Notes under the pieces: generated by a model
What the model was told of the DNA's origin: nothing
Database searches by the model: none
The model's input: only the letters and a program-made list of their open reading frames with translations
From: Diplolepis rosae
Lineage: Eukaryota; Arthropoda; Insecta; Hymenoptera; Diplolepididae
Length of the DNA: 64,000 nucleotides
Assembly (NCBI GenBank): GCA_030998225.1
Contig: JAPYXD010000466.1
Location: 8,287,001-8,351,000 of the forward strand
Direction: 5' to 3'
Position numbers and translations under genes: made by a program
In this document: positions 38,861 through 51,698 of the stretch, in pieces
Position numbering within the stretch: the stretch's first letter is position 1
How the letters are laid out: the number at the start of each line of letters is the position of its first letter

Positions 38861-41800
38861 GTTTATATTTATAAAATAATTACAAATAATTATAAGATTA
38901 CCAGTTATCGATAGTTCACTTGAAATGAAATTGAAATTAATTGATGTCAATTAATATTTAATGTCATTGATGGAATAAAAATTGATCTACTTTGAGATTA
39001 TTTTTGTGAAATTCTAAAATTTCAATTATGTATAATGAAAATAAAATTAAAAATATTTTGAAAATTCTTACGTAAATTTCCTATTAAAGTTGTATATAAT
39101 TATTACTTATCATACCGTTTGAATAATTATGACGAGCCAAAAAGTTTCACAAAGCAGTAAATGTCTGTATATAAAGTTGAAAGTGGCACATCGAGAATTA
39201 CAGATTAGACGTAATGACACATAATTAGGTATTTTAAATTTGTATTTAACTTAATAGTCTGCCCGTGATTTTAAAGTGAGATACATCGCTCAGGTTTCCC
39301 CAATAGAATATATCAGATGTACTAACGAAATCGGAAAACTGAAAAGGTGATTCTCTTTGTAAGTCTGAACCTTAATGAGAGTCTTTGGAAATAGTGTTGT
39401 TTCAACTTGTAAATGCAGAAAATGATTACGCTTATATAATTCCTTCACTACTAAACCTTTAATGTTCGGCAGAATGATTATTCTTAATTTAATTTTTAAT
39501 TAGCGTTTATGAATATTGAAAAATGCGATTCACAATATTTTACGTGATCAAGTTTTCTAACTTTTCAGAGTATTCTTAGGTGTTTTTAGATATAAGATTT
39601 TTTCTATAAAAATATTTCTAGCCCAAAAATTTGATGCCTGCGTGGTGGCTTAAATTCAAATTCTAAAGGTTCTAAAAATCCCCTTTGCGGTAGTGAATTT
39701 GAATTCCTATTACGGTTGTAATTGAAATGTGGGCGAATTTTAAAAAATTTATGTCATTCTGTACTTTCCATTCAAGAACGGCATCATGAAACTATGTGTT
39801 TAATTTTATTACAAAAAAGAAGTTGACAAAAGATTGTTAGCTACACAGTCACGTGACTGATAATAAAACAATAGAGAACTGACGACTGCGTAATATCTTG
39901 CCTAAATTTGATTGTTTTAGGTTAAACTGCTTCCAAGTTATCAGATAAACAAACATTAAATAAAAATACGTAAACCTAGCCAGTAGGAATACATTGAATT
40001 AAGTCACGTATGTTCTATTTTCAGATCTCTTACATAGTATTTGATGTAAAATGATGAAAAATTAGTTTTATATATCTTTTTTGCTATACAGTTTTATTTA
40101 ATAAACATATATTAATATTTGTTTCTCAGATAAAATTTTTTCAATGAAAAAAGAGGCATTCATAAAAATATTAAACAAGGACAATTTCTCATTGCAAACT
40201 AGAATTTTATGGAATTATTTTAGCATTTGTCGAAATCCTTTAGCAAGTCCAGTTCACCTGATTTATATTTAAGTGGCCCCATATCGAAGACGGTCATCTG
40301 TCGCCAAAATCAAAACTGATTGAACAGAGGATTCTTATAGGATTTTTCTCGCTGTCCAAAAAAAATTGATTATTCTTAACTTTCTAAAAACAACAGATGT
40401 CCTTCATTGATATGAAGAAGCAAGATGTTTTTATGTACGCGTCATATATGATTGACTAAAGATTAGTGAAATGGAGAATCAAAATAGAATCTGTTGAGCT
40501 GATTTTATCAGAATTTGCAAAATTGATGTTTGAAAAAAGATTTATTGTCTTGGTCCGCCATATTACATTTTATGATTCTGTTATCAGATTGGTAATTAGC
40601 AACCCAGCTAATGTATATCTACTTTTAGAAAAATCTTTTCGGGCAAAAACTATGTAATTTAATAATTTACAATTTACTATTCGGTATTTGAGAGACGTGA
40701 ACCTCGACATACTTTAGATAATTTCCTAGGCTTTCTGAGAAAAATGATGAATATTTTCAGATAGTAGCAGGCTCAAACAACTTTACAAAACATTAGGTTT
40801 ACTTATACGTTTCCGTCGAAAAATTGCCCTTTTCAACATTCTTTTTTGATAAATTAACTTTTTTCGGATAGAAGATACACCTAATTGAAAATAATAAAAT
40901 TCGAAAACTTTCTATATATCTAATAAGTCAGTAAAATACTAGGAAATAAAAAAAAAATTTGAAATAATATTAAATATATAATATAAATATTAAATATTTA
41001 AAAATAAAATATTAGGAAATATAATATTTTAAAATTGCAGAAGATATAAAAGGATATGATAAAAAACAAAATTTCATCCAAAAATTTTAAATAATTTTAA
41101 AAGTTTCTGAAGGTTTGAAAGATATTAAAGATTGTAAAGTATAGCAAGACATGTTCCTGTACATGTTTTGGATTTTTATATTGACCCACAGTAATAAATA
41201 TATGATAATGAAAAAAAGTAACTGACCCCATGCCGATTCAATTATATGTTATATATTATATGTTTCTAAAAGTTTGAAAATTTCTCAAAACTTTTCAAAG
41301 GTGTAAAATGATTTTAGTATTGAAATCATTTTAAGAGACTTCATTATATTTTGAATAATTTGAAATATTCCCAGAGATTGTTAAATAGATTTCAACAAAT
41401 TTGAAGATATCCATAAATATTTACTTAAAGTTTTAAAATATTGTAAAAGATATTTTTAAATGATTGAAAAGTTTTTGAATGATTTGACGATCCATCAACA
41501 GTTTTTGACGTGTTTTACGGATGGAGTGGATTTAATTTGAAGTACAATTAATTTCTGGATTCTCGAAAATTGCTCAACAATCTTTTGTTTTTAAATATTG
41601 AAAAGTATTTTAATATTTGTCGAACAGTTTTTGATCTATTTCACGGATTGGGTGCATTCAATTATAATTACAGTCAACTTCCTAAATTTCTAAAATTGCT
41701 CAAAAATCTTTTATTTGGATTTCTTTTTGAGGATACCAAAATTTGCCCTTTTCTCAAATTTTGAACCCCTCTTTCACTTTGAAGGATAAACCTCACCCTT

Positions 41801-42165
41801 ATTCATGAAGTAAAGAGGTATTTTCATACATATTTGGGATTATTTATTGATTGCCCGCATGGTTTCTATGCATATCTTTACTCTAGCCATATGAAGGCAT
41901 AGTTACCAGATTTTCCTCCACTTCGTTTCATCGATGACGCCCCCTCATTCTCATTCCCAGTAACCTAATCAGGAGCGTCTAATCTAGGCAAACCTCAAAA
42001 TTCTTCACTCTTTATAGTTATTTTCTTATCTCGAAAAAAAATCTTTCATGTTTAGAAGATTGAAGGTCTCATTCATATAATAATTAAACAAAAATCAAAT
42101 TATTTTTCACCATTTTAGAGAGAAGGAATTTAAAAAAATAATAAAATTTTTTAATATTTTTAAAA
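38861..42165. other. AT-rich region without recognised features
   Basis: 3.3 kb of low-GC DNA. The longest open frames (40466-40657, 41570-41764) have no domain and match base composition. 40900-41500 contains many short AAATATTT and GAAAATTT words but no clear repeat unit. Confidence 0.4.
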
Positions 42166-42241
42166 ATTGAAGATATATGTTGATGTTGGTGATTGGCTTT
42201 AGGGTCCAAGGTTGATAAAAACTCAGAGTTTTACATAATCA

Positions 42242-42273
42242 GACGTTTCGGCTCTGATCGGAGCCCTCATCAG
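42242..42273 (-). ncRNA. Hammerhead-ribozyme-like core, copy 1
   Basis: On the minus strand: CUGAUGAG, stem II GGCUC-CGAUCA-GAGCC, then GAAAC. These are the invariant hammerhead core boxes with a 5-bp stem II. Stems I and III are short or unclear, as in Penelope-type hammerheads, so self-cleavage is not assured. Confidence 0.55.
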
Positions 42274-42554
42274 TGATTTATTTAAATCTAAAAATACAGA
42301 AAAAGGTTTTGCTAACATAGGATATCTTGTATAAAAAATTTTTTGTAAAAATTTAACAAGTAATTATCATTATGTTTTTACATGTAGATAAATAAATTTT
42401 GATATTACTTTAAGGTAAATATTTCATTCACATAACCTAAAAAACTGGATACCAGAAAGCATTTTTTGGAAGGTTGGAATTAAGTGTCTAAATATAAAAA
42501 ATATTTTTAATTGACACTCGTGCATGGAATTGTAGATTGAAATTTTTGTGGTGT

Positions 42555-42678
42555 AGTTTTTAATACAATATATATACATATATACATACATAACCACACA
42601 TATATATACACATATACATACATATACATACATACATATATATCACGCATGCACTATATATATATATATGTACAATAT

Positions 42679-42741
<63 letters not shown>

Positions 42742-42756
42742 TATCATATATTATTA

Positions 42757-42790
<34 letters not shown>

Positions 42791-42870
42791 CAACATACAA
42801 TATGCATACGTACATACACATATGCATACATACTACATGCATATAACATTATATATATCACACATGTAAA
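42555..42870. repeat. (TA)n / (CATA)n microsatellite
   Basis: Long low-complexity run of TATA and CATACA words. The open frames across it, all Tyr and Ile, are artefacts of the repeat. Confidence 0.95.
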
Positions 42871-42920
42871 ATATTTTCAAATTCTTTAAATATTATTTCT
42901 TTTGGTATGAAGTGCAATCT

Positions 42921-44648
42921 CCCGTGTAGAAATTTTGATAGGGGTCTAGTGGGGCCCCGACGAGTTTTCCCTATCTCTAATCGGGATCTAGCGTGGAAAA
43001 CTAGTCAGGGCCCCGTCGATAACGTAACGTTTTTGTCGACGTGGGCCCTACTAGACTTTCTAGTAGGGGTTTAGTGTGGTCAGCCCTTACACTACCCCAC
43101 CTACAAAAAGGGCACCACTAGGGCCCTATTGGACCTCCGCATTGAATTTAAGGGCATATATCAGCAGAGTCACGTGACCAATTTTGTTCAGGTATCTCAC
43201 TGAGAAAATAATAAATAAAAACGATTTTCCACACTGAAAGAAAAAGTACAGGGGAAATGCGAGTTACGACTCTAATAATTACCGTTTTTAACGGTAACGG
43301 AAGGATATTCGCTTGGAAGGTTAAGTTTACTGTTTTCACAGTAAAAAATATGTTTTCAAGATAGGAAATTTTTTCTGAGTAAATTGACAGTATTTTTTCG
43401 TTACATGTACACCGAAAAAAATCTCAGTAGGTTTGACTACTTTTTAACTTACTTTCCGTAGTTTGTAAAGACCCCAAAAGTGTCATTTTTGAAGTTAAGT
43501 GAACTGCAGGAACATAGGTAAATCAAGTAAGAGCAGTAGTTGAATCGATGAATATTCTTAGTACATTTCCAAACTGTATATACTTTCAAGTAGACTCTAA
43601 CTTACTATTTTTATATACACACCTACAAACACACATCCCCCTCTCTACACTACACAAACGCTCGTTTAGGTGGTATTAAAAATTATCCTTAACGCTGCGG
43701 ATTCGAACCCTCTCTACTTATAATTAAAGCATTACTAACCTAACGACTAAGCCTCTCGGCTGCGCTCGCTTGGAATACGAGAAAGAAAATAGCGCTTATA
43801 ACCTTCAACTACTGCAGGGCCGTGTAAGAAGTGTATAGGCCCCGTGTAATCGCGAATTTTTAGATTTTAGCCCAATTTATGATTCTGATTAAAATGTTTA
43901 AGACTTTTAATTATTAAATCGATTTTCTATAAAATAAAATATTTTTGAAAGAAAGCGATCAAATTTTTGAATTACAGAACATTACGTAATAAAAAGATTT
44001 ATATACATTTTAGAATTATTAACTTGTATTATTGTATATTAGTGATATTTTATACAGGTTATGATTCCTTTAATTTTTTGTTTTCAAGAGTAAAATCAAC
44101 GTATGTTCAGAATCTAAAAAATTTGAGTTTTTTTTAAAAATTAAATTATTAAATCGTTATTACCTCGACACAATAAGATACACACACATACACATACGTG
44201 CTCGCATATGATTATTATAATTACATGCGAATTCGAGTCAAAATTATCAAAAAGTTTTCTTAGATGTTCTTGATTCCTCTTAAGTATTGATCATATTCAA
44301 GACCGTGTTCAGAAAATCTCCATTTTTCTCAGATAAGATCAAATTTTAATGGGAATAAAGATTAAAAGTTATGTTGTATCTAATGGACCTAACCTTAACC
44401 ACAAATATTACAAGTAGGGATTCTCTAGTCGGGGCCCCGCTAGATACAAATAGATTTTCCATACTTGAGCGAAACAAGGAATTCCTCACTGGAACCTGAC
44501 AGGGACCCTATCAGTTTTTTCTGGACTAGAAATACTAATCGGGTGCTAGCAGGGCCCCCACCAGTTTTTTCTAGAAGAGGAAATTCTAGTCCGGGACCCA
44601 CTAGAACCCAACTTGAAATAAGGAAAGATAGGGCAATTTCTACACGGG
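42921..44648. mobile_element. Non-autonomous element with CCCGTGTAGAAAT termini
   Basis: 1728 bp. Starts CCCGTGTAGAAATT and ends AATTTCTACACGGG. Subterminal clusters of GGGCCC words (GTGGGGCCCCGAC, AGGGCCCTATTGG, CGGGGCCCCGC) occur at both ends, as in 37695-38606, so they are one family. The interior has no transposase, and the short open frame near 44465 is composition only. Confidence 0.75.
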
Positions 44649-45551
44649 CTGTAAAATTTAATTTAATTTAACATTTTTTTCTTTGGCATATTTTCCTTGG
44701 AAATTTGTCCGCTGTGATACTTTTTTAGCAAGAAGAATTGAAAAATTGATAGTTTTTTTGCAATGACTTAGAACATAAAGAGTCCGTAGAGTTATACAAG
44801 AGGCTTTTCTCAATCGTGGGTATAGACAATGAGGCTGCTTATTCAGAATGTACACAAAAAGGCCATAAATTTTCATATAATATTGCACATAAAGTTTTCT
44901 TTGGTTTGAGTCTAGATCTAAAATTACCTATGTAAATATTTCTTTGGTGTAAAGCAATGAGAATAGCACTGTGTAAAATACAGTTTTTTGGGAGTAAATT
45001 GCCGATTTTTTGGTTTGACAAGTAGATGTAAGAAAAAATATTGTAAAAAATTATAAATTGTGTAAAGAAATTGAGATGCGATTGTACATAGAATGTTTCA
45101 AAAAATTTTTGCCTAGATTTTTTAAGTGAAATTTTACATTGAAATTTTCTGATTAAAACTGGATGGATTGAGATTATGAATTATACATTTTTTAGAGAAA
45201 TTCATTTCCAAGTGTATATGAAGTGTGTCTAAAATTTTTTACCTAGTTTTTTGCAAGTGAGATTGTACATCGAAATTGTGGATTATATAGAAGAACTTTT
45301 GAAATTTATGATTACACATGATATACACATTAGATGAGAAAGAAAAAAATTTTTTTACTTAAATAAAGGTATGAAAAGACGTAGAGAGCCGCGAAAAAAA
45401 TTCTAGGAGTAATTTTATCGAAATCTAATAGTAATGTCTTAGTGTTTAATGTGTAGTACTTTCAAATGTTAAATTTTTACAAAAAATTTTTTATACAAGA
45501 TATCCTATGTTAGCAAAACCTTTTTCTGTATTTTTAGATTTAAATAAATCA

Positions 45552-45583
45552 CTGATGAGGGCTCCGATCAGAGCCGAAACGTC
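45552..45583 (+). ncRNA. Hammerhead-ribozyme-like core, copy 2
   Basis: Same core as copy 1, on the plus strand in the right arm. A small hairpin (GATTT...AAATC, 45537-45550) directly precedes the CUGAUGAG box and could act as stem I. Confidence 0.55.
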
Positions 45584-46240
45584 TGATTATGTAAAACTCT
45601 GAGTTTTTATCAACCTTGGACCCTAAAGCCAATCACCAACATCAACATATATCTTCAATTATTAATTAAGGGTCAATGTAAGTCCACAATATGAATTTTT
45701 AAAAATTGTAAAATGTAATGTTGCTCAACTTTTAATATTATTGCCTCAAAAACTATAAAAATGCTAAAAAATTATTTTTACAAAAATAAATCTATTATTT
45801 TTTTTTTAGTTTCTAAAAATTGTGCTTCTCAAAAAAACATTGTTAGTAGTTCGCAGTCAATAAAGTTAAACGTTATATTTTCGTGGATTATGTTCACAAA
45901 GTAGTTCCAAGGAAATATTACAGAGAAATTTCAAAATTTTATTTTTTCATCATCTGCAATTTCAAGAAAAAATTTGATTTTTATGGAAATTCAATACTAT
46001 ATTTCATATAGTTTTTTGACAGTGAATACGTAAAATTTCATTGGAACCCAACTTTGTGATCCTATAGCCTGCGAAAGCGAAAGCTATGACGGAAGTTCTT
46101 TAATATAAAATAAGTAATTAAGTATTTCGGTAGTATCTATCATCAATTATAATAAATAACAAAAATAATAGATAGATGATTTTTTAATTTGGCTATAGGG
46201 TGCAGAAATAATGTAAACTCAGGGTATCATTTTTTCCTCA

Positions 46241-46272
46241 AACGTTTCGACTCAGATTGGAGTCCTCATCAG
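46241..46272 (-). ncRNA. Hammerhead-ribozyme-like core, diverged copy 3
   Basis: Minus strand: CUGAUGAG, stem II GACUC-CAAUCU-GAGUC, then GAAAC. Relative to copies 1 and 2, stem II has changed at a paired position on both sides (G-C to A-U), keeping the pairing. Confidence 0.6.
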
Positions 46273-46589
46273 TGAGATTTATTTCTATAAAAATACAAAG
46301 GAAGAAAAAATTGCACGTGTGACGGATAAACATTGTGTTAACAAACGATATATACAATCTAATAAAATTGAAATATTTGAAAATTTTTTTTACACCTGCG
46401 TAAAAATAATTATTAATTAAAATAAGATAAATTATACCTACGTTAAAATATATAATAAAACAAATTTGTGTCGAAGTAGATAAATAATGATAAAATACTG
46501 AAATAAATGAGTACAAGTATTGCAGTCATATTTATCATAACTATCAGTATTGCTGCTTCCTCGATAGAGTAAAAGCACCAGTCGTTGAC

Positions 46590-46800
46590 AGGGGTTCAGC
46601 GTAGGGGAGATCGAAGAGGAATGGAACGGTAAATTTTCACGTAAATTATCCGGATTTTAAGATTAATCTTTTAGAAATGGACAGAAAAAATGATTATAAT
46701 AAAAAGAATAATCTCAAAAACCACATAATTTACGTGAAAATTTATCGTCCCGTCTTACCCCGATGTTCCATTCCACCCCACTTTACTCTACTTTGCCGAA
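46590..46800. mobile_element. Imperfect foldback, possible MITE
   Basis: GGAATGGAACGGTAAATTTT...CACGTAAATTA on the left is mirrored by TAATTTACGTGAAAATTTAT...GGAATGGAAC-like sequence on the right, with several mismatches. No flanking duplication identified. Confidence 0.5.
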
Positions 46801-46967
46801 GCCACTCGAATTCTACTGTAATTTTTACATAAAATTTATATACAACTTATATAAAATAGTCAAACTTTTATGCGATAAATAATTATCTTCACTTATTTTA
46901 TTAGAAAGTGCCAAGTTTTTTAAGCATTTTTAAAAGAAAATCTTTAGCTGGTGGAAATTTAATAAAA

Positions 46968-47157
46968 GTAAGAATTAAATATTGTTAATAATTCATTTAT
47001 TAATTTTGGGAATGATGCCAATAGAATTTCATATAAAGAGTATCGCCTCCAGTTTTTGTTTTGTAAGAATTAAATATTGTTAATAATTCATTTATTAATT
47101 TTGGGAATGATGCCAATAGAATTTCATATAAAGAGTATCGCCTCCAGTTTTTGTTTT
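46968..47157 (+). repeat. 95-bp tandem duplication
   Basis: 46968-47062 and 47063-47157 are the same 95 bp with no difference that I can see, so it is recent or an assembly artefact. Confidence 0.95.
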
Positions 47158-47222
47158 AAATATTTAAAAAATAATATCAAGGGGGCCTGTAATGAAAATA
47201 ATTTTACATCCCGAGTCGAAAT

Positions 47223-47420
47223 TTAAGTTCTCCTTTAATGCTCTAAATTATCTGACCTTAGAGACTTCAGGAGAATCAAGAGAGAATGTATTTCAATACA
47301 ATTCAAGTTCTCTTTAAGTTCTCAAAATACGTAGATATTTCCATTTCTGCACGTTTAGAGCACTAACAGAGAACATAGTGAGATTCTCCTTTAAGTCTCG
47401 TAGGTTCTCCATACAACCGG
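47223..47420 (+). repeat. Left subterminal repeats of the tnp2-type element
   Basis: At least seven TTCTC-containing words (AAGTTCTCCTTTAATGCTC, GATTCTCCTTTAAGTCTC and similar), the complement of the right-end cluster. In CACTA-type elements such arrays bind the element's DNA-binding protein. Confidence 0.7.
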
Positions 47421-47499
47421 TCCTGTCCTATTGCGCATGCGTCCGAGACTACGCGCGCTTTTTTGAAATAGGAAAAATTTCAATTCAAATGCTCTTTAA

Positions 47500-48239
47500 A
47501 ATAATCATTATTAAAACATACTAAAATTAAAACATAATATTGTATAAATTCATAAAATTTATAACATCCTCTTCTAGTTCGTTATACGTACTGTGATTTT
47601 ATTGAATATAAAAAGTTTATAATATTGTATGAATTTTAAAAATTTATAACAACCTTTTCTTGTTCGTTTTAATTAGATGGAAAATGGTCATATTTATCGC
47701 TCTTTGTTCAAATCCCTAACATTTTAGAAAAATATAATAAATAATAGCTTTATCCTAGAACCAAAGATTTTTTTATATGTATTCAATAAATATACTTAGA
47801 ATTAATTTTTAATTCGTTAGTGAGAATGGTTAATTGATTTTACATTTTAGTACGTTTAATAATGATTATGGTTTGAGAGCATTTGAATTGCAATTTTTCT
47901 TATTCCAAAAAGTGCACAAAAGTATCTTAAAAGTTAAAAATATTGAATTTTTTATAATATTATAATGAAAATAAAATAATTTTCTTCCAATTCTTTTTTT
48001 TATTGCTTAAACTTTTTAAAATTTCAGTACCTATAATACTGTTCGAACTTAGCGATTACAAAATAAACAAAACTTCATAAACTTGAAGAAACTTAAAGTG
48101 GCTGTAAGCAATGAGCCCAATCTATGTTTTTTGTATTCTGTGATTGCCTCGATTCATCCGGAATGTCCTGCTGAGGTATCCAAAAACCATTGCTCAATCC
48201 TGGATTTATACATATAGTTTCGATTAATTGAACTCATTT
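47500..48239. other. AT-rich flank 3' of the BEN-like gene
   Basis: No gene seen. Presumably the 3' UTR and internal spacer of the tnp2-type element. Confidence 0.4.
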
Positions 48240-51217
48240 TCAATACCGTAAAAACAAATTGGTAATAATCTGATAGTCACCTGTTTGTAAGTGAGATTCA
48301 TAAGGTGACGAGACTGTTGACAAATTAAGGGCACCCATTTCGGGAGATATAAATGGCGTAGCTTCTGAAGTCCCTGAAGCTACACCAGCTCTTTCAGAAG
48401 GATCAGTTCTTATAGCCTCAATATTATTTTTGGTGGTTTTGCCGAACTCTCTCTCCTCGTCTGTGTAACTTGTCTCTTCAAACTGATTATCTATGACCAA
48501 CTGTTTGTGTTTCGAAAATTCCTTCTTGTCTGAAATTAAAACATATTGTTTTGTAAGGCACATTCAAAAGTTGTCTATTAATTATTTTATTAAATTAATG
48601 ATCAATTAGATTATATTATCAAAATGTATTCAAGTAAATGTTGGTCATTTGTCAGATATCCCCAAAAATTTCATAATTTAAGAATATGCTTTTTTTAATT
48701 AATAAAATGAATTAAAAAATAAAAATCAATATATAAAGGAATTTTTCATTTAAAATATAAAAAGTTGTGATTCATTGACAAATTGATTTACATTTCATTA
48801 TAGAATTATGCAACACAAACCTGAACGCAGTTTTCGTGTCTTATTTGCTTTTGACTGCTGATATCTTCGCTTATTGGCAGCAAATTTATTAATATAATAA
48901 ATAAAGTCCTTGTAAACGAGATTAGAGGATATTTGAAAGGCCCATTCTGCAATTGGACAATTTAAATCAGCATGTAAAACTTTTTTTCCTCTTAGAGGTT
49001 GAGCATAAGCAACGTACGAGATAGTCCTTTAAGCAGTAAAGGATTGATCGGTGGTTTTTCTCCTTTTTTCCCCCGTTTTCCTTTGGCCACATACTTTGAA
49101 ATTGTGTGTCCATAGACTTCAAGTAGAACTTCACGGACAATAATCTTCCATTTGTCTGCCTGCTCCACATTAACGTCAGTTTGTGCCATCGTATTGATAT
49201 AAGTAATAACATTTTGCGATAGGTAAAACCCACATTTCGGCGAAATTTCTTGCTAAAATAAAAGTTAAGTTACTCTTTCGGACATTAAGAAAATTATTTA
49301 TTTTAATCAAGAATACTTTTACCATATTCGATGCGGGTTGTAAATAATGAGACGGCAACTGAAAAAATCAAAGAAAATGAATAATACAGATGAAATTATG
49401 CAAAAATGAACTATGAAGCCTATTTCAGTTTTTAAGCAGGCTTCACCTACAAACTAAAAGTAAATTTCACCTCAAATGTTTTGTTGCAATTTTCAGTAGA
49501 ATGTGCTGACTTATATGAACACTTCATTGCAGCCAATAGTTGTTCTTGAAAGGCAATATCGCTCTGAGTAACTAAGAAAAAGTTTAATGTATAAATATAG
49601 TGAGGTAATAGTTAAATGCAATGAAAATACACTAAAAATATAAGAAAAATTGCCTATTCCAGGAAACGTTGCCGCCATGGCATTAATCGAACCACTCCAA
49701 TTTTCATTATTTAAATCTTCGTCCTCGGACGATGAAGAAAACTTATTCTCGTCGTCGTTGTTTGAAAGATTAACTTTTCCACAAGTTGCTGTTTTGTCTT
49801 CATTCAAAGATGAGCGAATTATATCTGAGGTGATTGCAGGTGGTGTTATTGATGAGGGAACTCGATGATGTACTTGCGTATTGGTTATCTTGTCAATTTC
49901 ATAAGACTTCAAGTAGCCATGTTGCGTTGACGTTTTTTGATGTTCAGAATTTTGAGACTGAACATTTCCTTGCGATGTTGTAATATCATGTTTGTGCACG
50001 CTTGATGGAGTCACTGAAACTGGCGGCTTTACATTTCCTTTAAGTGATGAAATTCCTTTGAGTCCGTCATCTGAAATTCTTTTAGTTTCAGACTGAAAAT
50101 GAAGTCCTGAAATTTCTTGCTGAATGTTTGGTGTACGCGTTGAATTCAATAACTGAACATGTTTTTCAAATACTGGCATTTGTTGTTGCCTATATGGTGA
50201 AAACGTTGATCTTTCAAAATGCGAAGTTAATGCATTTCCTGAAGTTGGCGTCTGAAAATTATTTCCTGAAGTTGATGGCTGACAATTATTTCGTGAAGCA
50301 TTTTCCCATGTCTGAAGGTATGAATTTGACAGGATTGCAGAACTTGTGGACTGACTTATTCTTTCCTTCTTTTCTAGATTAGCTAGATAGTCGGGAATTA
50401 TAGACGTCTCATTCAGAAAAGCATTTTCGTATTTTCTTTTGTTCGATTTAACAATGTTCTTCTTCAATTTATTTTTCAGGTTAAAATTATTCTTTTCCTC
50501 AATCGCTTGTTTTGAAAAAATTCTCATTGGTGGATCCAAAATTTCTCCTTCATCTGACACGAACATATTATCCAGTACAGTTCTGTCTTCTGGAAATTAT
50601 GCTTTATTTTAGAACAATTAAAATGCAATTCATTGTATTAAAGTTTTTTAAATCCTCAAATTTTCCATTGATTTTACTAATATATTCTTATAGTTCCGTA
50701 ATTAATGTTTTAATAAATTATGGATTTTTTAAAAATAATAAAAGAAGCAAAAGTTTTCTCTGCTTTTACTCACATATTTTAATAGTCTCACTATTATTTT
50801 TAAAATAAATCATTTATATTTTGAGAATAAGAAAATAAAGCAAAATCGATACATTTTGACTTTAAAGTTTTCTTGGAACTTGATTGTAGCTTGCAACGAA
50901 GAAATTTGTCGGTTATAGCAAGATATATAATGCAACATATATAATTATATAATATTATATATTATATATATAAATACAAGATTTTACTGCACATAATAGA
51001 TTTATGTTTTTAATAGGTGTATAGTAAATGTATACGTACCTGATATTGCAAGAATTTTCGCTTCAGCCTTCGTTTTCGTTGCCGTTTGTTTATCCATCCA
51101 CATTAAGTCACAAATTGCGTTAACAAACCTGTGTTTTACAGGAAACGTTGACAGTGGATCGACATCTCTATAAGAACTGTTTGTCCACCATATAAGTGCG
51201 TATTTTTTACGCCCCAT
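48240..51217 (-). CDS. Multi-exon BEN-like accessory gene of the tnp2-type element
   Basis: A spliced minus-strand gene. Exon 1 (51217-51040) starts MGRKKYALIWWTN and ends CAG/GTACG. Exon 2 (50589 to about 49655) joins it in exact phase and is long, Ser/Thr/Gln-rich and disordered, ending in an acidic patch (SSSSEDEDLNNE). Exon 3 (49571-49471) and exon 4 (49358-49323) have good splice sites and matching phases. Exon 5 (49251-48821) holds KWKIIVREVLLEVYG and PPINPLLLKGL, resembling the BEN DNA-binding domain. The last exon (48529-48240) joins in phase. At least two one-base breaks lie in exon 5, so it may be decaying. It probably binds the element's subterminal repeats, as second proteins of CACTA elements do; that is inference. 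Confidence 0.55.
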
Positions 51218-51250
51218 ATCTTAATGATAAGCCCCAAGCTTAAATGATTC

Positions 51251-51262
51251 TTATAAAAAAAC

Positions 51263-51266
<4 letters not shown>
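51251..51266. repeat. Left 16-bp target duplication of the R1-like insertion
   Basis: TTATAAAAAAACGTTT, repeated exactly at 57158-57173. Confidence 0.9.
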
Positions 51267-51295
<29 letters not shown>

Positions 51296-51698
51296 GTGAG
51301 GAGGAAAAATGGCAAAATCTTTTATAGACGTTGTACAGGACTCTACTAGGACGGGTCTAGGCATACCTGTTAAAACCAAAAAACCCCCTCTCTCGAACCT
51401 ATAAACCGCCGCGGAACCGCCTTTCGTCTTTGAACTTCACGGGTGGTTGGTTCCATTAAAGTCGCGTGCGACTCTTCCGTCATCCGTTCGCTCGGAACTT
51501 CCACCCGCGGCCACCCGCCCACTAGGACAACCGACCCGCCGCGCCACCCAGGGGAGAAACAAACAGATTCCTCCCCCGAACGACGCGGACAGTCAAGTCT
51601 ACCCGAGACGCAGGACCGCGGGCGCAGGCCCCGATGCGATTTCTACTGGCCCTCCCCGTTGTTTCGCTCCCGACGCCCATCAAGCTCCCTCGTCTTCA

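Larger units (their letters stand above)
42166..45659. mobile_element. Inverted-repeat element with hammerhead-like cores
   Basis: Arms 42166-42357 and 45468-45659 are 192-bp inverted copies that look identical by eye. Each carries a hammerhead-like core. The interior holds a (TA)n/(CATA)n microsatellite, the CCCGTG element and AT-rich sequence, with no reverse transcriptase. Hammerhead motifs in repeated termini are typical of Penelope-like elements, so this may be two oppositely oriented termini of such elements. Confidence 0.6.

Noticed and set aside
42560..42889. Open frames of 70-78 codons on both strands
   Set aside because: They translate the (TA)n microsatellite and consist of Tyr, Ile and a few other residues.
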